From positions 4,569,606 through 4,633,605 of the forward strand of contig JAJEKV010000052.1 of assembly GCA_021234155.1 (NCBI GenBank): a DNA stretch of 64,000 bases. The letters run 5' to 3'. Shown in pieces: positions 12,906 through 22,768 of the stretch. The notes beneath the pieces are model-generated. The model saw only the letters and a list, made by a program, of their open reading frames with translations. It made no database searches and was not told the origin of the DNA. Source of the stretch: Isoetes taiwanensis. Its lineage: Eukaryota; Streptophyta; Lycopodiopsida; Isoetales; Isoetaceae. How positions within the stretch are numbered: the stretch's first letter is position 1; each line of letters begins with the position of its first letter. A program made the translations under genes and the position numbers.

Positions 12906-13310
12906 AAAATAGAGTTATCCTGGTTTTGGTGATGCGCAGTCATGCTGACTACGCCAAACCCTTAGCCATTTTTTCCCTCAGATTTTTTAGCATGGAGATC
13001 TCAGTCGATCTAGCTCCAAAAGTGACTTTGATCATGATCGGAATGAGAGGGATTAAAGGAGTTGATACCTGCAAATTAAAAATCTCCTTCAATGCCTCCG
13101 GATTCAACTAGTTCAAAGAGGGCAAAAAACTATCCTCAAAATGCGCAGTAACTGTGTTATTGTGCCCGTTGGACGGAATCTTTCTTTTTTTTATTCTGTC
13201 GAATTGAATACCCTGCAAGGGCGTTTTCATATGACTATCTTATTTTTAGAAGTTTTTAGAAGTGTCCACTAGGAGGATGCCATTTAAGCGGAAGAGGGTG
13301 AAGTTATTTT

Positions 13311-13445
13311 CACACTATATAAAATAAGACAAGTCTTATTTAGGGTCAGATAGGTTTAGATAGGGGACTTCCCCCCCATAAAATAAGATGCTAATTATTG
13401 ACCAATTATATCCAAAATAGTAAGTTGTCTTATTTTGTGAGGTTT
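13311..13445. mobile_element. Short inverted-repeat (MITE-like) element
   Basis: AAAATAAGACAAG near 13320 is mirrored by TTGTCTTATTTTG near 13426-13438, which gives a hairpin-capable unit of about 135 bp just before the H3 element LTR. It has no coding content, and no target duplication was resolved. Confidence 0.4.
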
Positions 13446-13457
13446 TCATACTAGTGT

Positions 13458-15050
13458 TGTGACGTTTCAACATAATATACGATCCGAATACGTATATTAT
13501 ACTACCACGTCACACGTACGTGTCATAAATGACATGTACTTGGAAGCCGTAAAGGGTTGCACCTAGGGGGCAAGAGTTGCACATAGGGCGGGCAACCTCG
13601 AATGTTGTGCATGTTTAATAAACATACACAACTATAAACCCCATGGACCCCATTGCCAAATGGCTAAACCCCATTTGGCCAATGTCTAACCTAACCCTAA
13701 GGGTTTCTATATAAGGGCTTTCCCCTTAAACCCTAAACCTTTCTTCTTTGCATTTAGGGTTTTCCTTGAGCTCCTTTCCTTTTCTCGCATTTAGAGTTCT
13801 CTTGAGCCATTTCGGCCAAGCCAAGACCCCAATTCGCATTGCCAGGCTCTGAAAATCCGCCTTTGCACAACAGATCTTCGAGTAGCAGCAGTCTTCAACA
13901 GGATCAGAGGCATGGATGCATTCCGAGGATCTGGAGCAGGTCAAGTACCAGGTAATTAGTCATTCTGTTGTGCAAAGCCGCCTTTTGGCTAGGCAATAAG
14001 CTCGTTTAGCATGTTAATTCAGCCTTGGAGGCCTTACAGATCCCGAGATCATAAGCCCTAACAAAGGAACCTAATTCTGGATGTTTAGGTAGATAGATTA
14101 GATGTTATTCTTCATTTCAGTTCTATGATGATGTTGGTATATTTCACTCTGTGACCTCCATGTATTGGGAAGGGGGGTAGAGGCCTAAAGCCTGTGTAGC
14201 AGATGATCCTAGATAGCCTACTAGTTCCCAATTATATGCGGCCCGTGCACAGGATCCCGCCTGGTTGTGGGTGGCGGGGCTAGACCGGTTGACAAGGAGG
14301 AACTTGTCCTATCACGGATTGACCCCTCTGGTGTGTAAAGCCTACCGGGGGTCTATGCGGGCTAGGCTTAATGGCTTGTCACTGAGTGTGGGCAAGGCAT
14401 GAGCTCGACGCCTCTTGGGTGATGCGTCACCTTCAATGAGGTTCAAGTCGAATACGGGGAGTGGCCCTCTAGCCGCCTGTGATGGGCATGGATGCCTCTG
14501 GAGGGGAGGTGACTCTTCTCCTGCCTCCGCGGGACTGGGGAGATGCAACCCAGCAGTAGCCCCCGACAGGCTACGGTCAGGTCCCAATACCTTTCAACCT
14601 ACTCTGTAAAGTGTGCACGGGAGGGGCAGATGGAGTGGACTACCCTCAGCCATGTTCTTAAATGCCAGCCAAATCCATTTGCCATGAATTCTGTCTGCAA
14701 TGACTTCTGGAGGCCCAATCTGTCAGTCAACCCCCTTGAGTCTGAGCCCTGGGTAGGATTCTGCTTTGTTGTTATTGTTCATATTGATGTTGTTGTATAT
14801 GTGATGATTATGATGTGTTCACTCTTCGAGGTGATTGTATTGATGTATTGTTATTATGTGCTCATGTTTAGCTTCCGCAGCTAGGTCGACCCGAAGGGAG
14901 ACGGGTGAATGACACATCCACTCTTCCCTTGCTGGCTCATTCCACTGGGAGTGGAGTCAGGTGGATGGCCCCTGCCAGTTTGGCTGTCAGGGGGAATGTT
15001 CCGCCTTCTGATACGATGTGTGCATCATATAAGAAGTAGGGGACGTCACA
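13458..15050 (+). repeat. 5' LTR of the H3 element, Ty3/gypsy type, 1593 bp
   Basis: The left end TGTGACGT and right end ACGTCACA are perfect inverted 8-mers with the canonical TG...CA termini. The primer-binding site begins two bases after the right end. A TATA box lies at 13708-13714, followed by a pyrimidine-rich leader (CCCTTAAACCCTAAACC). No second copy was found downstream of the pol region, so the 3' LTR is deleted or was lost with the element's 3' end. Hence LTR-LTR dating is not possible from this window. Confidence 0.85.
13708..13714 (+). promoter_or_regulatory. LTR TATA box
   Basis: TATATAA in the sequence TTTCTATATAAGGG. It should drive the genomic RNA of the H3 element. Confidence 0.6.
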
Positions 15051-15051
15051 G

Positions 15052-15063
15052 TGGTATCAGAGC
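15052..15063 (+). promoter_or_regulatory. Primer-binding site (initiator Met tRNA)
   Basis: TGGTATCAGAGC is the plant-standard minus-strand primer site. It sits one base after the LTR end and fixes element orientation as plus. Confidence 0.9.
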
Positions 15064-15259
15064 ATGATCTTGGTAGACCAACATCGAGCACTGACCATTT
15101 CCCGTAAGACTAACAATAGACTTCCAGTCTTGGGAATAAGCACCCAAGCATGAACCTCGAAAATTGGAGAAAATTTTTTCCAATCTCTAGTGCCGCAATA
15201 GGTTAATGCTAAGTTAATAGTAAGTTTTAGCAAAAACCCAACCAAATTTGGCCAAAAAG

Positions 15260-15549
15260 AGGTGACCCCTCATAGAGTGCGCCCAGACCAAATCCGCTAG
15301 TCTCGGATTTGCTCCCCGCGCACTGTGTGAGTGGTGGACCCATGTTGACCTAGATAGATGCACAAATTAGGTAATCTAATAGTGCAGTTAAACTTATCCC
15401 TTAGATTTCAGCTAGTTTTGCATGTTAAAACGCTAAGAAACTCTTTATAAATTGAAAATTGGACCCAAAAAGAGGTGACTCCTCACAGAGTGCGCCCAGA
15501 CCAAATCCGCCATTCTCGGATTGGCCTCTCGCGCACTGTGTGAGTGGTG
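15260..15549 (+). repeat. Spacer repeat array A: two hairpin units
   Basis: Two copies of a module at about 15266-15334 and 15477-15549, about 208 bp apart. Each begins CTCACAGAGTGCGC and ends GCGCACTGTGTGAG, with AAATCCG and CGGATTT as inner arms, so each can fold into a long hairpin. The same module recurs three times between ORF1 and ORF2. The array sits between the primer-binding site and ORF1. Confidence 0.85.
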
Positions 15550-15659
15550 GATGCTTTTTGGCTAAACCAACCTAATGTATTCATCATAATTACACTAATA
15601 TCTTCTAGAATGGCATAATATGGAATTGCAGCCTGTCCAAACCCTAAAATCCCCCTACC

Positions 15660-15667
15660 TATAAGTA
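15660..15667 (+). promoter_or_regulatory. Candidate internal promoter of ORF1
   Basis: CTATAAGTAG at 15659-15668 lies 112 bp before the ORF1 ATG. It is followed by TTAGGGTTCCTCATTT. The layout matches the sequence before ORF2 (CTATAAATAG, then a CCTCATTTGC segment, ATG 119 bp on). The parallel placement supports a promoter rather than chance AT content. Confidence 0.5.
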
Positions 15668-15771
15668 GACAATTAGGGTTCCTCATTTACACTTACCTGC
15701 TCCAGCAAACAGCTCCTCGTCCCAGAAGACGATTTTTAGGCGCCAAGAAGCCGATTCCCTCGATTCAAAAC

Positions 15772-17549
15772 ATGGCCCAAACCAAACAGACCGCCGGAAT
15801 CATAGTGCCTGAAGATTACGTCAGCGCCCAGAGCGAGCCGCCCAATAGAAGGCGAGACAGGCTCAGGAGCGAGCCAGGCGGGAATAGGACGTAGAAGCCA
15901 ATCCAGATGCCCAAGAGGAGATCCGGGAGCATCAGGAGGAGGAGCGCCCTCAAAACACTGAGCAACAAGAGGATCCTGGGAGCCAGAGCGAGCCAGGCCA
16001 CGAAGAAGAGGGAGCTGAAGAGGAACTGCAGAGGGAGCTGAAGTGGGAGCTGAAGAGGTTGGAGAAGAAGGAGCTGAAAAGGAAAAGGAATGAAGAACAA
16101 TTGGAGGGCAAGAAGACGAAGGAGGAGCGCAGGAGAGAAAAAGAGGAGCGCAGAAAGCAGAAGGAGGAGCGTAGAAAGAAAAAGGAGGAGCGCAGGAAAC
16201 GAAAAGAGGAGCGCCGGAAGAGAAAGGAGGACAAGGGGAAAGACCCCGAGTTGCCAAAGGAGACCCGGCGCAAGTTGAAGACGACGCCGGCAAAAGGAGT
16301 CGTCATATGGGAGCAGGAGCCTGACAAGCCGCCCTCCTCCTCTGACACTGAGTCAGATGAGGAGATAAGGGTCCCTATCCCAGCTGAAGGCTCGGGACCC
16401 TCGAATGCAGGTAACTTAGAGGAGGAGCCTACAGCAGAGGTACCCCCATACCCAAGATGGCCTTCACCCAAGCACCCGACAACAGATAAGAAGAAGCCGA
16501 AGCCTGCGCGAGAGTCGTATCATTAGGGTTTTTTTGAGATTAAAAAGGGGCCTTTAAAACATGCCAACTAAGCCAAATGAAGATAAATGAACTACCAATC
16601 AGAAATCAAAGCCTCCCCAGTCAGCAAAACTGTTATAACTAACTCACTGGATCACATTTTCTAGCATAACTATTGATAGAAAAGTCCAAATGAGCTCTCG
16701 TTTAGTGCAGTGGATAGATCTCGTTGAGATCTTTCCAAACTTAGGTGCTTTGCATATATTTTAACCACTTATGATTGTCAAAACTCCAAAAAATATGGTT
16801 TTTACCATTTTTTACTATCCTACGGGGCTAAAAAATATGCAAAACTATCCAAGGTTGGAAAGATCTCAATGAGATCTATCTATTGCACCAAACAAGAGCT
16901 CATTTGGACTTTTCTATCAACACTTATGCTAGAAAATGTAATCCAGTGAGTGAGTTATAACTGTTTTGCTGACTGGATTACCAGTTCTGTTTTCTGATTG
17001 GTAGTTCATATAGCTTAGTCAGCAGTTCTTAGAAGGCCCTTTTATGATCTCAAAAAATCCCTAATGGTACTCAAGCACGAGCTTGAGTACAGGAAGAAGT
17101 TAAAAGAGTACAACCAGTACATGAAGATGTACGAGGAGGACTCGAAATACTAGGAGGAGCACAGGGTCGCGTATGTAGAAGGAGGCAGGCCAACTAAGAA
17201 GAATACTTTGAGGCCGCCCCTGGAAAGACCAGCACCTCCAAGGAAGCCTATCAGGAGAAAGGCGGACAGGTATTTTGCCAGAGCTGCTCGGGAGATCCGG
17301 CACTTCCAGATGAGCTATGGATTGATGATCCCAAGAGCCGCTTTCGCGAGACTCACTCGCAAAATTTTGCAGGAATTCGACAATACCAAGAGAGTAACAG
17401 ACGACATGTTACTCGCGCTACAGGAGGCGGCCGAGCAGAAGATAGTCCAGCATTCTGAAGACTCTATAGCATGTGCCCTACATGCAAAAAGAGTAACATG
17501 CATGCCTAAGGATATGAAGCTGGCCAAATATATTAAGAAGGAAGACTAA
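15772..17549 (+). pseudogene. H3 element ORF1: histone H3-fold fusion protein
   Basis: The protein of about 411 residues would be encoded from the ATG at 15772 to the TAA at 17547. Residues 1-9 read MAQTKQTAG, matching the canonical H3 start except Arg2 to Gln and Arg8 to Gly. Residues about 41-250 are a charged region with KEERRK repeats and likely coiled coil, then a proline- and acid-rich stretch. The last 85 codons (17289-17543) form a full H3 fold: REIR of the N helix, helix 1, loop 1, helix 2 with ALQEA, then CALHAKRVTCMPKDM. By hand it aligns to canonical H3 without gaps, with about 41 of 85 identities. Residues equal to Arg83, Cys110, His113, Arg116, Lys122 and Asp123 are kept; Lys56 is Met and Lys79 is Asp. 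Loop 1 is not lengthened as in many CENH3s. This copy is broken by a frameshift between 15840 and 15888, a TAG at 17151 and a foldback insertion at 16521-17066. Confidence 0.85.
16521..17066. mobile_element. 546-bp foldback (MITE) insertion in ORF1
   Basis: The ends are CATTAGGG and CCCTAATG, and the inverted repeats extend inward over about 240 bp on each side (for example GAGCTC blocks near 16693 and 16901 mirror one another) with a short AT-rich loop near 16780-16860. It has no coding capacity. It lies exactly between two codons of ORF1 and its length is a multiple of three. The flanks GTAT and GTAC may be a degenerate target duplication. Removing it joins the ORF1 frame without a gap. Confidence 0.85.
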
Positions 17550-17687
17550 TAGTCTATTGGAAATAATTTTTGTAAACATAAATTTATGTTTTTGCCATGT
17601 TAATATGTGAAATCATAGTTATCTAGGTTGTATTAATAACTTCTGCAATTGGAATCACCAAATTTGGAGCAAAACTCAGTGTTTTTG

Positions 17688-18168
17688 GCCCCACCCCTTA
17701 CAGAGTGCGCCCAGACCAAATCCGCCATTTTCGGATTTGCTCCTCGCGCACTGTGCGAGTGGTCGAGCACTGATCTTTGCCAATACTTGGCCAAATGAAG
17801 AAAGTAAGGGCACCATCCAACTTAACTCATTGTGATTAGTAGGATTTGACCCTTAGATTGTAGAAATTGGCCAATCTAGACCCAAACAGAGCCCCGCCCC
17901 TCACAGAGCCCAGACCAAATCCGCCATTCTCGGATTTGCTCCTCGCGCACTGTGTGAGTGGTCGACCCCTAATCTATACCAAAACTTGTCTAAATGAAGA
18001 AAGTAAGGGCACAATCCGACCTATCTCGATGAGATGAGTAGGATTTCACCTTTACTTTGCATGTTTGGCATCATCCTCGACCCAAACAAGGCCCCACCCC
18101 TCACAGAGTGCGCCCAGACCAAATCCGTCATTCTCGGATTTGCTCCTCGCGCACTGTGTGAGTGGTCA
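17688..18168 (+). repeat. Spacer repeat array B: three hairpin units
   Basis: Three modules at about 17690-17766, 17889-17963 and 18098-18168, about 205 bp apart. All carry the same hairpin arms as array A, and the middle one lacks four bases in the left arm. The unit between hairpins is also repeated (AAATGAAGAAAGTAAGGGCA near 17793 and 17992). It fills the ORF1-ORF2 spacer. Confidence 0.85.
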
Positions 18169-18327
18169 CACCATATTTGTCCTAACTTTCTCCAAATTAG
18201 ATGAAATTTGTTGCAATAGGATCCTTAGAATGCACTCTTTAACCTAGTTTGCCTATGAATTGCATAGCAGCACCTTAGAATCATAGGGATTCCCCAACTT
18301 TGAAATTTCTAAAATTAGGGTTTTGTC

Positions 18328-18335
18328 TATAAATA
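18328..18335 (+). promoter_or_regulatory. Candidate internal promoter of ORF2
   Basis: CTATAAATAG at 18327-18336, preceded by AAAATTAGGGTTTTG, lies 119 bp before the ORF2 ATG. The consensus match is excellent, and its placement mirrors that before ORF1. Confidence 0.55.
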
Positions 18336-18446
18336 GGACCACAATCCTCATTTGCACCCTACTCATTTGCTCCTCACTCCAAGGCAATTTTCCAGCTCCC
18401 AAAGGCGCTTCCCCATCTGTTTGACATCCCCAGCTGCTCAAGCATC

Positions 18447-19961
18447 ATGGCAACCTCTGCATTTAGGCGATGGTACAGCGCCACAGCTCATGTGGCCGAG
18501 GCAGACATCAACTCCATCTTTGCCGTCTTCTAGAAGGAGGTTGATGTGGAGGCTACCATCAATGCCACCCCTTTCTACCAAGACATCATGACTGAGTTCC
18601 ATGCTAAGATAGAACCTTTTCTAGTAGAGCTCCCACCTTGCATAGGATACTTTGCTCCAAGCATGGCCCTCAAGACAGCCCTGCAAGACATCCCCAACAT
18701 AGACAAGTACCTAGAAAACAAGGCTAGCCGCTTGCCTAACTACACGTCCATATCTGTGAATAGGAGGAGATATTCCTCTTACACAGCAGCCGTAGCCATT
18801 TTCCTATCTCATCGAGCCCAAACCCAGATAGGAGAACCATCTATGCAACCCTTACACGTCGAACCTATGGCCATGGCAGCAGCTGAAGAAGAGCAGATGC
18901 GCCTTGCATACGAGGAGGCAGAGGAAGAAGAAGAGGAAGGACGCGAGTCAGACACAGAAGACATCACCGACATAGACCGGGTACAAGAAAGGTAGCAAGC
19001 AGAGCAGCAGCTCCAGAGCTTCGAAGAAGGGCTGAGAGCCACAAGAACAGCCCCACCACTTGGGCAAGGCATCACAAGCTTGACCCCGGTAATTATCCAA
19101 GGATAGGCGTACTTAAGCCTCCACGACATCAAGAACCTCCCAGAGTGCAGAGACAGGGGCTATAGAATATATGAACTTCTGCATCTCCTGCGGCAACAAC
19201 CGGACCTCGATGACTTCATCGATCGGGAAACACAGGACTTTCCCATTAGCATAAGGGAAGCCCGGACATACATTGGTCAAACATCAACGGGCATAGAAGC
19301 CTACACCGGCATCAGGCAAATGATGGCTGAGCAGGAGTTGCCCTCAGAAGAGGAGTTCTTAGCAATTCAGGAGCACATGGGAATCAGAGGGAAATCAACG
19401 ACCGCGCTCCTACCCAGCACCTCGGCATCAGCCCCAGCACTAGTTGAAGGCAGCATCAACCTAGCATCTTCCATGTCCCGTGATTACAGAGAGATAGTAG
19501 AAGTACCAGTTGACGAGTACTCCGGAAGACATAGAGCAGCATTCAGATCCAGCGAAGAGGCAGGGCATGACAAAGCCCTTAGGTTCTACCTCCCCTTGCT
19601 CATTGATGGAAGGATAGCGGTTATACACCGCCAATTTAGCCTACGTAGTGAAGGAGTTTTCATGCTCATTGCTCTCTCAGGATTCAGAAGTCATGCTCAT
19701 ATGGCCCCAAACATCGATCATGTCATCCTTGTCAAGAGAACAATAGCATTAAGCATCTTCGACTTCGCGGTCCCCTATAGAAGACAGGGCAAATTGGCAG
19801 TCACTGCAGCCTATACATCAGAGAGGAGGATTGAAGACTTGGTGACCGCACTTCAAGGAGGCATGGCCACAAATATCTTGAGGAACTTAGGGCGAACAAT
19901 CGGCACGGCCCAAGTGAAGAACTTTTTGGAGGACAACCCGGATTACATGAAAAGATTCTAA
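18447..19961 (+). pseudogene. H3 element ORF2, unrecognised protein with acidic tract
   Basis: From ATG 18447 to TAA 19959-19961 one frame runs for 505 codons, interrupted only by three in-frame TAG codons (18531, 18993, 19104). The N-terminal part begins MATSAFRRWYSATAH. Residues about 140-175 form a strongly acidic tract rich in Glu. The C-terminal third is hydrophobic and ordered in appearance (ALRFYLPLLIDGRIAVIHRQ ... VPYRRQGKLAVTAAYTSE) and may be a globular domain. I recognise no family. It is not gag, which follows separately. Pairing of an acidic-tract protein with an H3-like protein recalls histone chaperones, but that is only inference. The three TAGs make this copy non-functional unless read through. 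Confidence 0.6.
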
Positions 19962-20008
19962 GAATAGAATTAAAAATGTGTCAATTTCCATGACTAATAT
20001 CTTGAATG

Positions 20009-20017
20009 TATAAATAG
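20009..20017 (+). promoter_or_regulatory. TATA-like site before gag
   Basis: TATAAATAG, in the 390-bp spacer between ORF2 and the gag frame. It is a third occurrence of the same core seen before ORF1 and ORF2, but there is no hairpin unit here and the surrounding AT content makes chance more likely. Confidence 0.35.
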
Positions 20018-20354
20018 TATTATATCCATGAATATAAACAATGATCTTAAGTATGTTTTCTTGACATATAATTTGCCCCCACAATTGCATCATCAAACAA
20101 ACCAGTGCAACAACCGAAACAAGGAACTAATCATCAGAGTTCAATCTAATATGCAGCTAGAGTACCTAAGAACATTGAGGAACAAGGACAATGTGAGCAA
20201 GAGCGCACTCCACCAAGGCAATTCCGACCAAGAAATCTGTACCAAGAGTTTGATGCACCAACACCAGAAGAGGAGCTATCCCAGATTAAGTCAGACATTC
20301 ATGAGATAAGAGCATTACTGGCAAGAGCAAGCAACAGGAGGACAGGACCAGAAT

Positions 20355-21935
20355 GTGCAACTGCCAGAAACCCAAGGCGACCGAACAGTTCATCCAAGGA
20401 AGAGAAGCCGGAGAAGGAGATCACCTAGCACGGAGTCCTCCGACTCTAGTTCAGACTCTGATTCCGGATCGGAAGAGCAGGAGGAAGAGAGACAGGACTG
20501 CCAGGAGGGTCCAAACCGTGATAGAGGCAGGACACAATCTGACTATCAGAAGAAGGTCGACTCGGCGCTCAGCAATGTATGGAAAGCAAGAAAGCTGGAG
20601 CAATTTTCAGGGGATAGCAGGTCCGGAGTGGAAGCAGAAGCATGGTTGGACGAAATGAGGGAGTATGGAAATGCCTATGGCATGAAGGAGAAGGACAACG
20701 GTAGAGTAGCGACAGCCAACCTGAAGGGAGCAGCCAGGATTTGGTGGAAAGGCTACGCCAAAGTACATGGACTAAGCAGGGACAGTTGCAGGTTCAAGAA
20801 GTTTGCTAGGGCATTCAAGCGTCATTATGTGCCAAGAGAATACAAGTGTCACATGATGCAGCAGTTTTACAGGTTGCAGCAGGGCAATAAATCAGTTCAG
20901 AAGTACACGGAAGAATTCATGAGACTAAGGCTCTATGTGCCGAAGTTGAGTGAAAGGCACACAGTAGAGGGTTACATTGAAGGATTGAACAAGGAGATCT
21001 GGAAGCTAGTAAGAGCAATAAACCCTAGGATGGTGTCAGAAGCAGAATCCAAAGCAGTCAGCCTGCAAGGAACCGGACCCCAAGAATATGGACCAAGACA
21101 GTAGTATTACCAGGATAAGGGAAAGGGCACAGGAAGTTATAGCCCAAGAGCAGCAAGCCCAGCAGCTAGCAGGCCTCAATACAACGCTAATTATGGGAAG
21201 CAGGGCAATGCAAACAGTGGCAAGCAAGATAAGAAGCGGGTGACCTTCAAAGAGCAAGGAGGGGGTTCCAACTACTCAAAGGCAGTGAAACAGTTTTTGC
21301 AATTCATTCTCAAAGAGAAGAAGCAGGAATGCATAGAAAAGCATTTCCAGCCAGGGCATAGGACAAACAGCTACCCCTTGGTGATGAACGCGGCATTAGC
21401 GGAGATGGGATGGGAGACACCCACGGACGTTGACGAGGACGAGGCCACAGACTACATCCAGGGTGAGTGCCACGTCTTTGCTGCCATTGACACCGAGAAC
21501 GCTGAGAGTCAGTATCAAGTTATTTCAACAACCGGGAAGGCTAAATCCAAGTCTTTCATAGTGTTGATAGATACGGGAAGCACCCATAATTTTGCTTCGC
21601 CAAGGATGGTACAGATGTTGAAGCTGAAGCCTTTGAAGTCCAAGCCTAGGCCAGTTGTCTTGGCTAGTGGAGCAGTCCGACACACAGCAGGGAAGAGGAT
21701 CAATTTCAACGTAGACTTGCCAGGTATCAATGTTGCATTGGGAGCTGAAGTGATGAACATCGGCAAGTACGACTTGATCATAGGCATGGAATACCTTGGA
21801 CCAGCGAGAGCCGTAATTGATTGTGGGAAGCGGAAAGTAACCTTAACAACGCCAGAGAGCAAGGTCATTGAGATAACAGGGAAAGAAGTCACCCCAATCA
21901 TGCAATGCATGTCTAGTGAGAAGTTACTTAAATGC
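20355..21935 (+). pseudogene. H3 element gag-protease, split by copia
   Basis: One frame runs from 20355 into the copia insertion, with a single TAG at 21102 between gag and protease. Gag (to about 21100) has an Arg/Ser-rich start, then the Retrotrans_gag core (WLDEMREY ... ARIWWKGYA ... FKRHYVP ... EEFMRLRLYVP). The frame probably began further upstream, since gag-like text (LYQEFDAPTPEEELSQIK) occurs in the next frame at about 20220-20300, implying a frameshift. The zinc knuckle is reduced to a PGH remnant near 21350. The protease centre is VLIDTGSTHNF (21564-21596), an aspartic protease active site with DTG, followed by the usual IIGMEYL flap-distal segment. Normal pol continues at 51704 after the copia element. 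Confidence 0.8.
21931..21935. repeat. Target-site duplication, left (copia)
   Basis: AATGC, repeated at 51704-51708 immediately outside the other copia LTR. It shows that all sequence between is one insertion unit plus later nested insertions. Confidence 0.9.
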
Positions 21936-22768
21936 TGATGAATTTAGAGGCAAAGAGTATGATTTTGCAAGTGTAATAACAAAATGCCTAGCAAGATTTT
22001 CAAAATTCAAGATCTACATAAACACATGTAGTACAAGTGAGGATTTAGTGGAGAGCCACAATATGGTCTCTCATCTCCACTATTGTAAACTCAATAATAT
22101 GGGAAACAAGTTTTAATGGTCAATAAACCATTAGCCTTAAATCTTCACAAAGATATAATGAGTTTACTGTTCATCGGGCATTGACTCGATTACTGTAGCT
22201 CAATTGACTTGAGCATTTCACGTTCTACTCAGCCGGATCTGCTTCATAACTCCGTCCGTCCATATGTTCTCACAGGTTCCATATTCATAGTTGTAAATCC
22301 GGCGGTTAAGGGACAGCTCCACTTTCCTATCTGGGTCTATCTCCATGTCTGCATATATCCCACAGGATAAACGTAAGGAAAAAGGCTGGTTCACAATATC
22401 CCACATGAACGTTGATAAAAATCGGCCTTGGAACCATTGAGGCTTATTCTTCGAATTAATTTGCTTTCTTCTTCAACCTTAACCATGGTTGCACTATTTG
22501 GTTCTCAACCTCCAATGAACAATTTTGCTAGCACTTAACAGAGAATTTATCATCACTGCTGTACCCTAGGTAATTAGATAATTCTCAAGTTTTTTCTGGC
22601 CCACTGCCACTGCTTCTCATGGGCAGACACATTGAATTGTTTAAGTCTTCATGCAGTATAGGTCACAACATTCTGCAACATTCTGCAACTTGTGAGTTCA
22701 CTTGGATCACTGACTGCTCACTTGCATTCTAAAAGCAATCACTGCCACTGCTTCTCATGATTGCAATA
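21936..22768 (-). repeat. Copia 3' LTR, main part
   Basis: In plus coordinates the LTR begins TGATGAATTTAGAGGC. It continues at 42293-42319 (ending AACTTATCA) beyond the Helitron, for a total of about 860 bp. It is nearly identical to the LTR at 50865-51703; the differences are a few substitutions and two short indels (near 22275 and 22535), which suggests a young copia insertion. Confidence 0.9.

Noticed and set aside
15736-16471. Long minus-strand ORFs rich in Ser, Phe and Leu opposite ORF1
   Set aside because: They are the antisense of the KEERRK repeats; composition is explained fully by the plus-strand ORF.
17289-17543. ORF1 H3 domain as a host CENH3 gene
   Set aside because: Loop 1 has canonical H3 length, and the ORF lies between the LTR/primer site and gag of one element in the same orientation, with shared spacer repeats; an element-borne gene fits better. 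Not excluded absolutely.
17700-18160. Hairpin modules as histone mRNA 3' stem-loops
   Set aside because: The histone stem-loop has a short six-base-pair stem with a distinct sequence; these arms are longer and unrelated.
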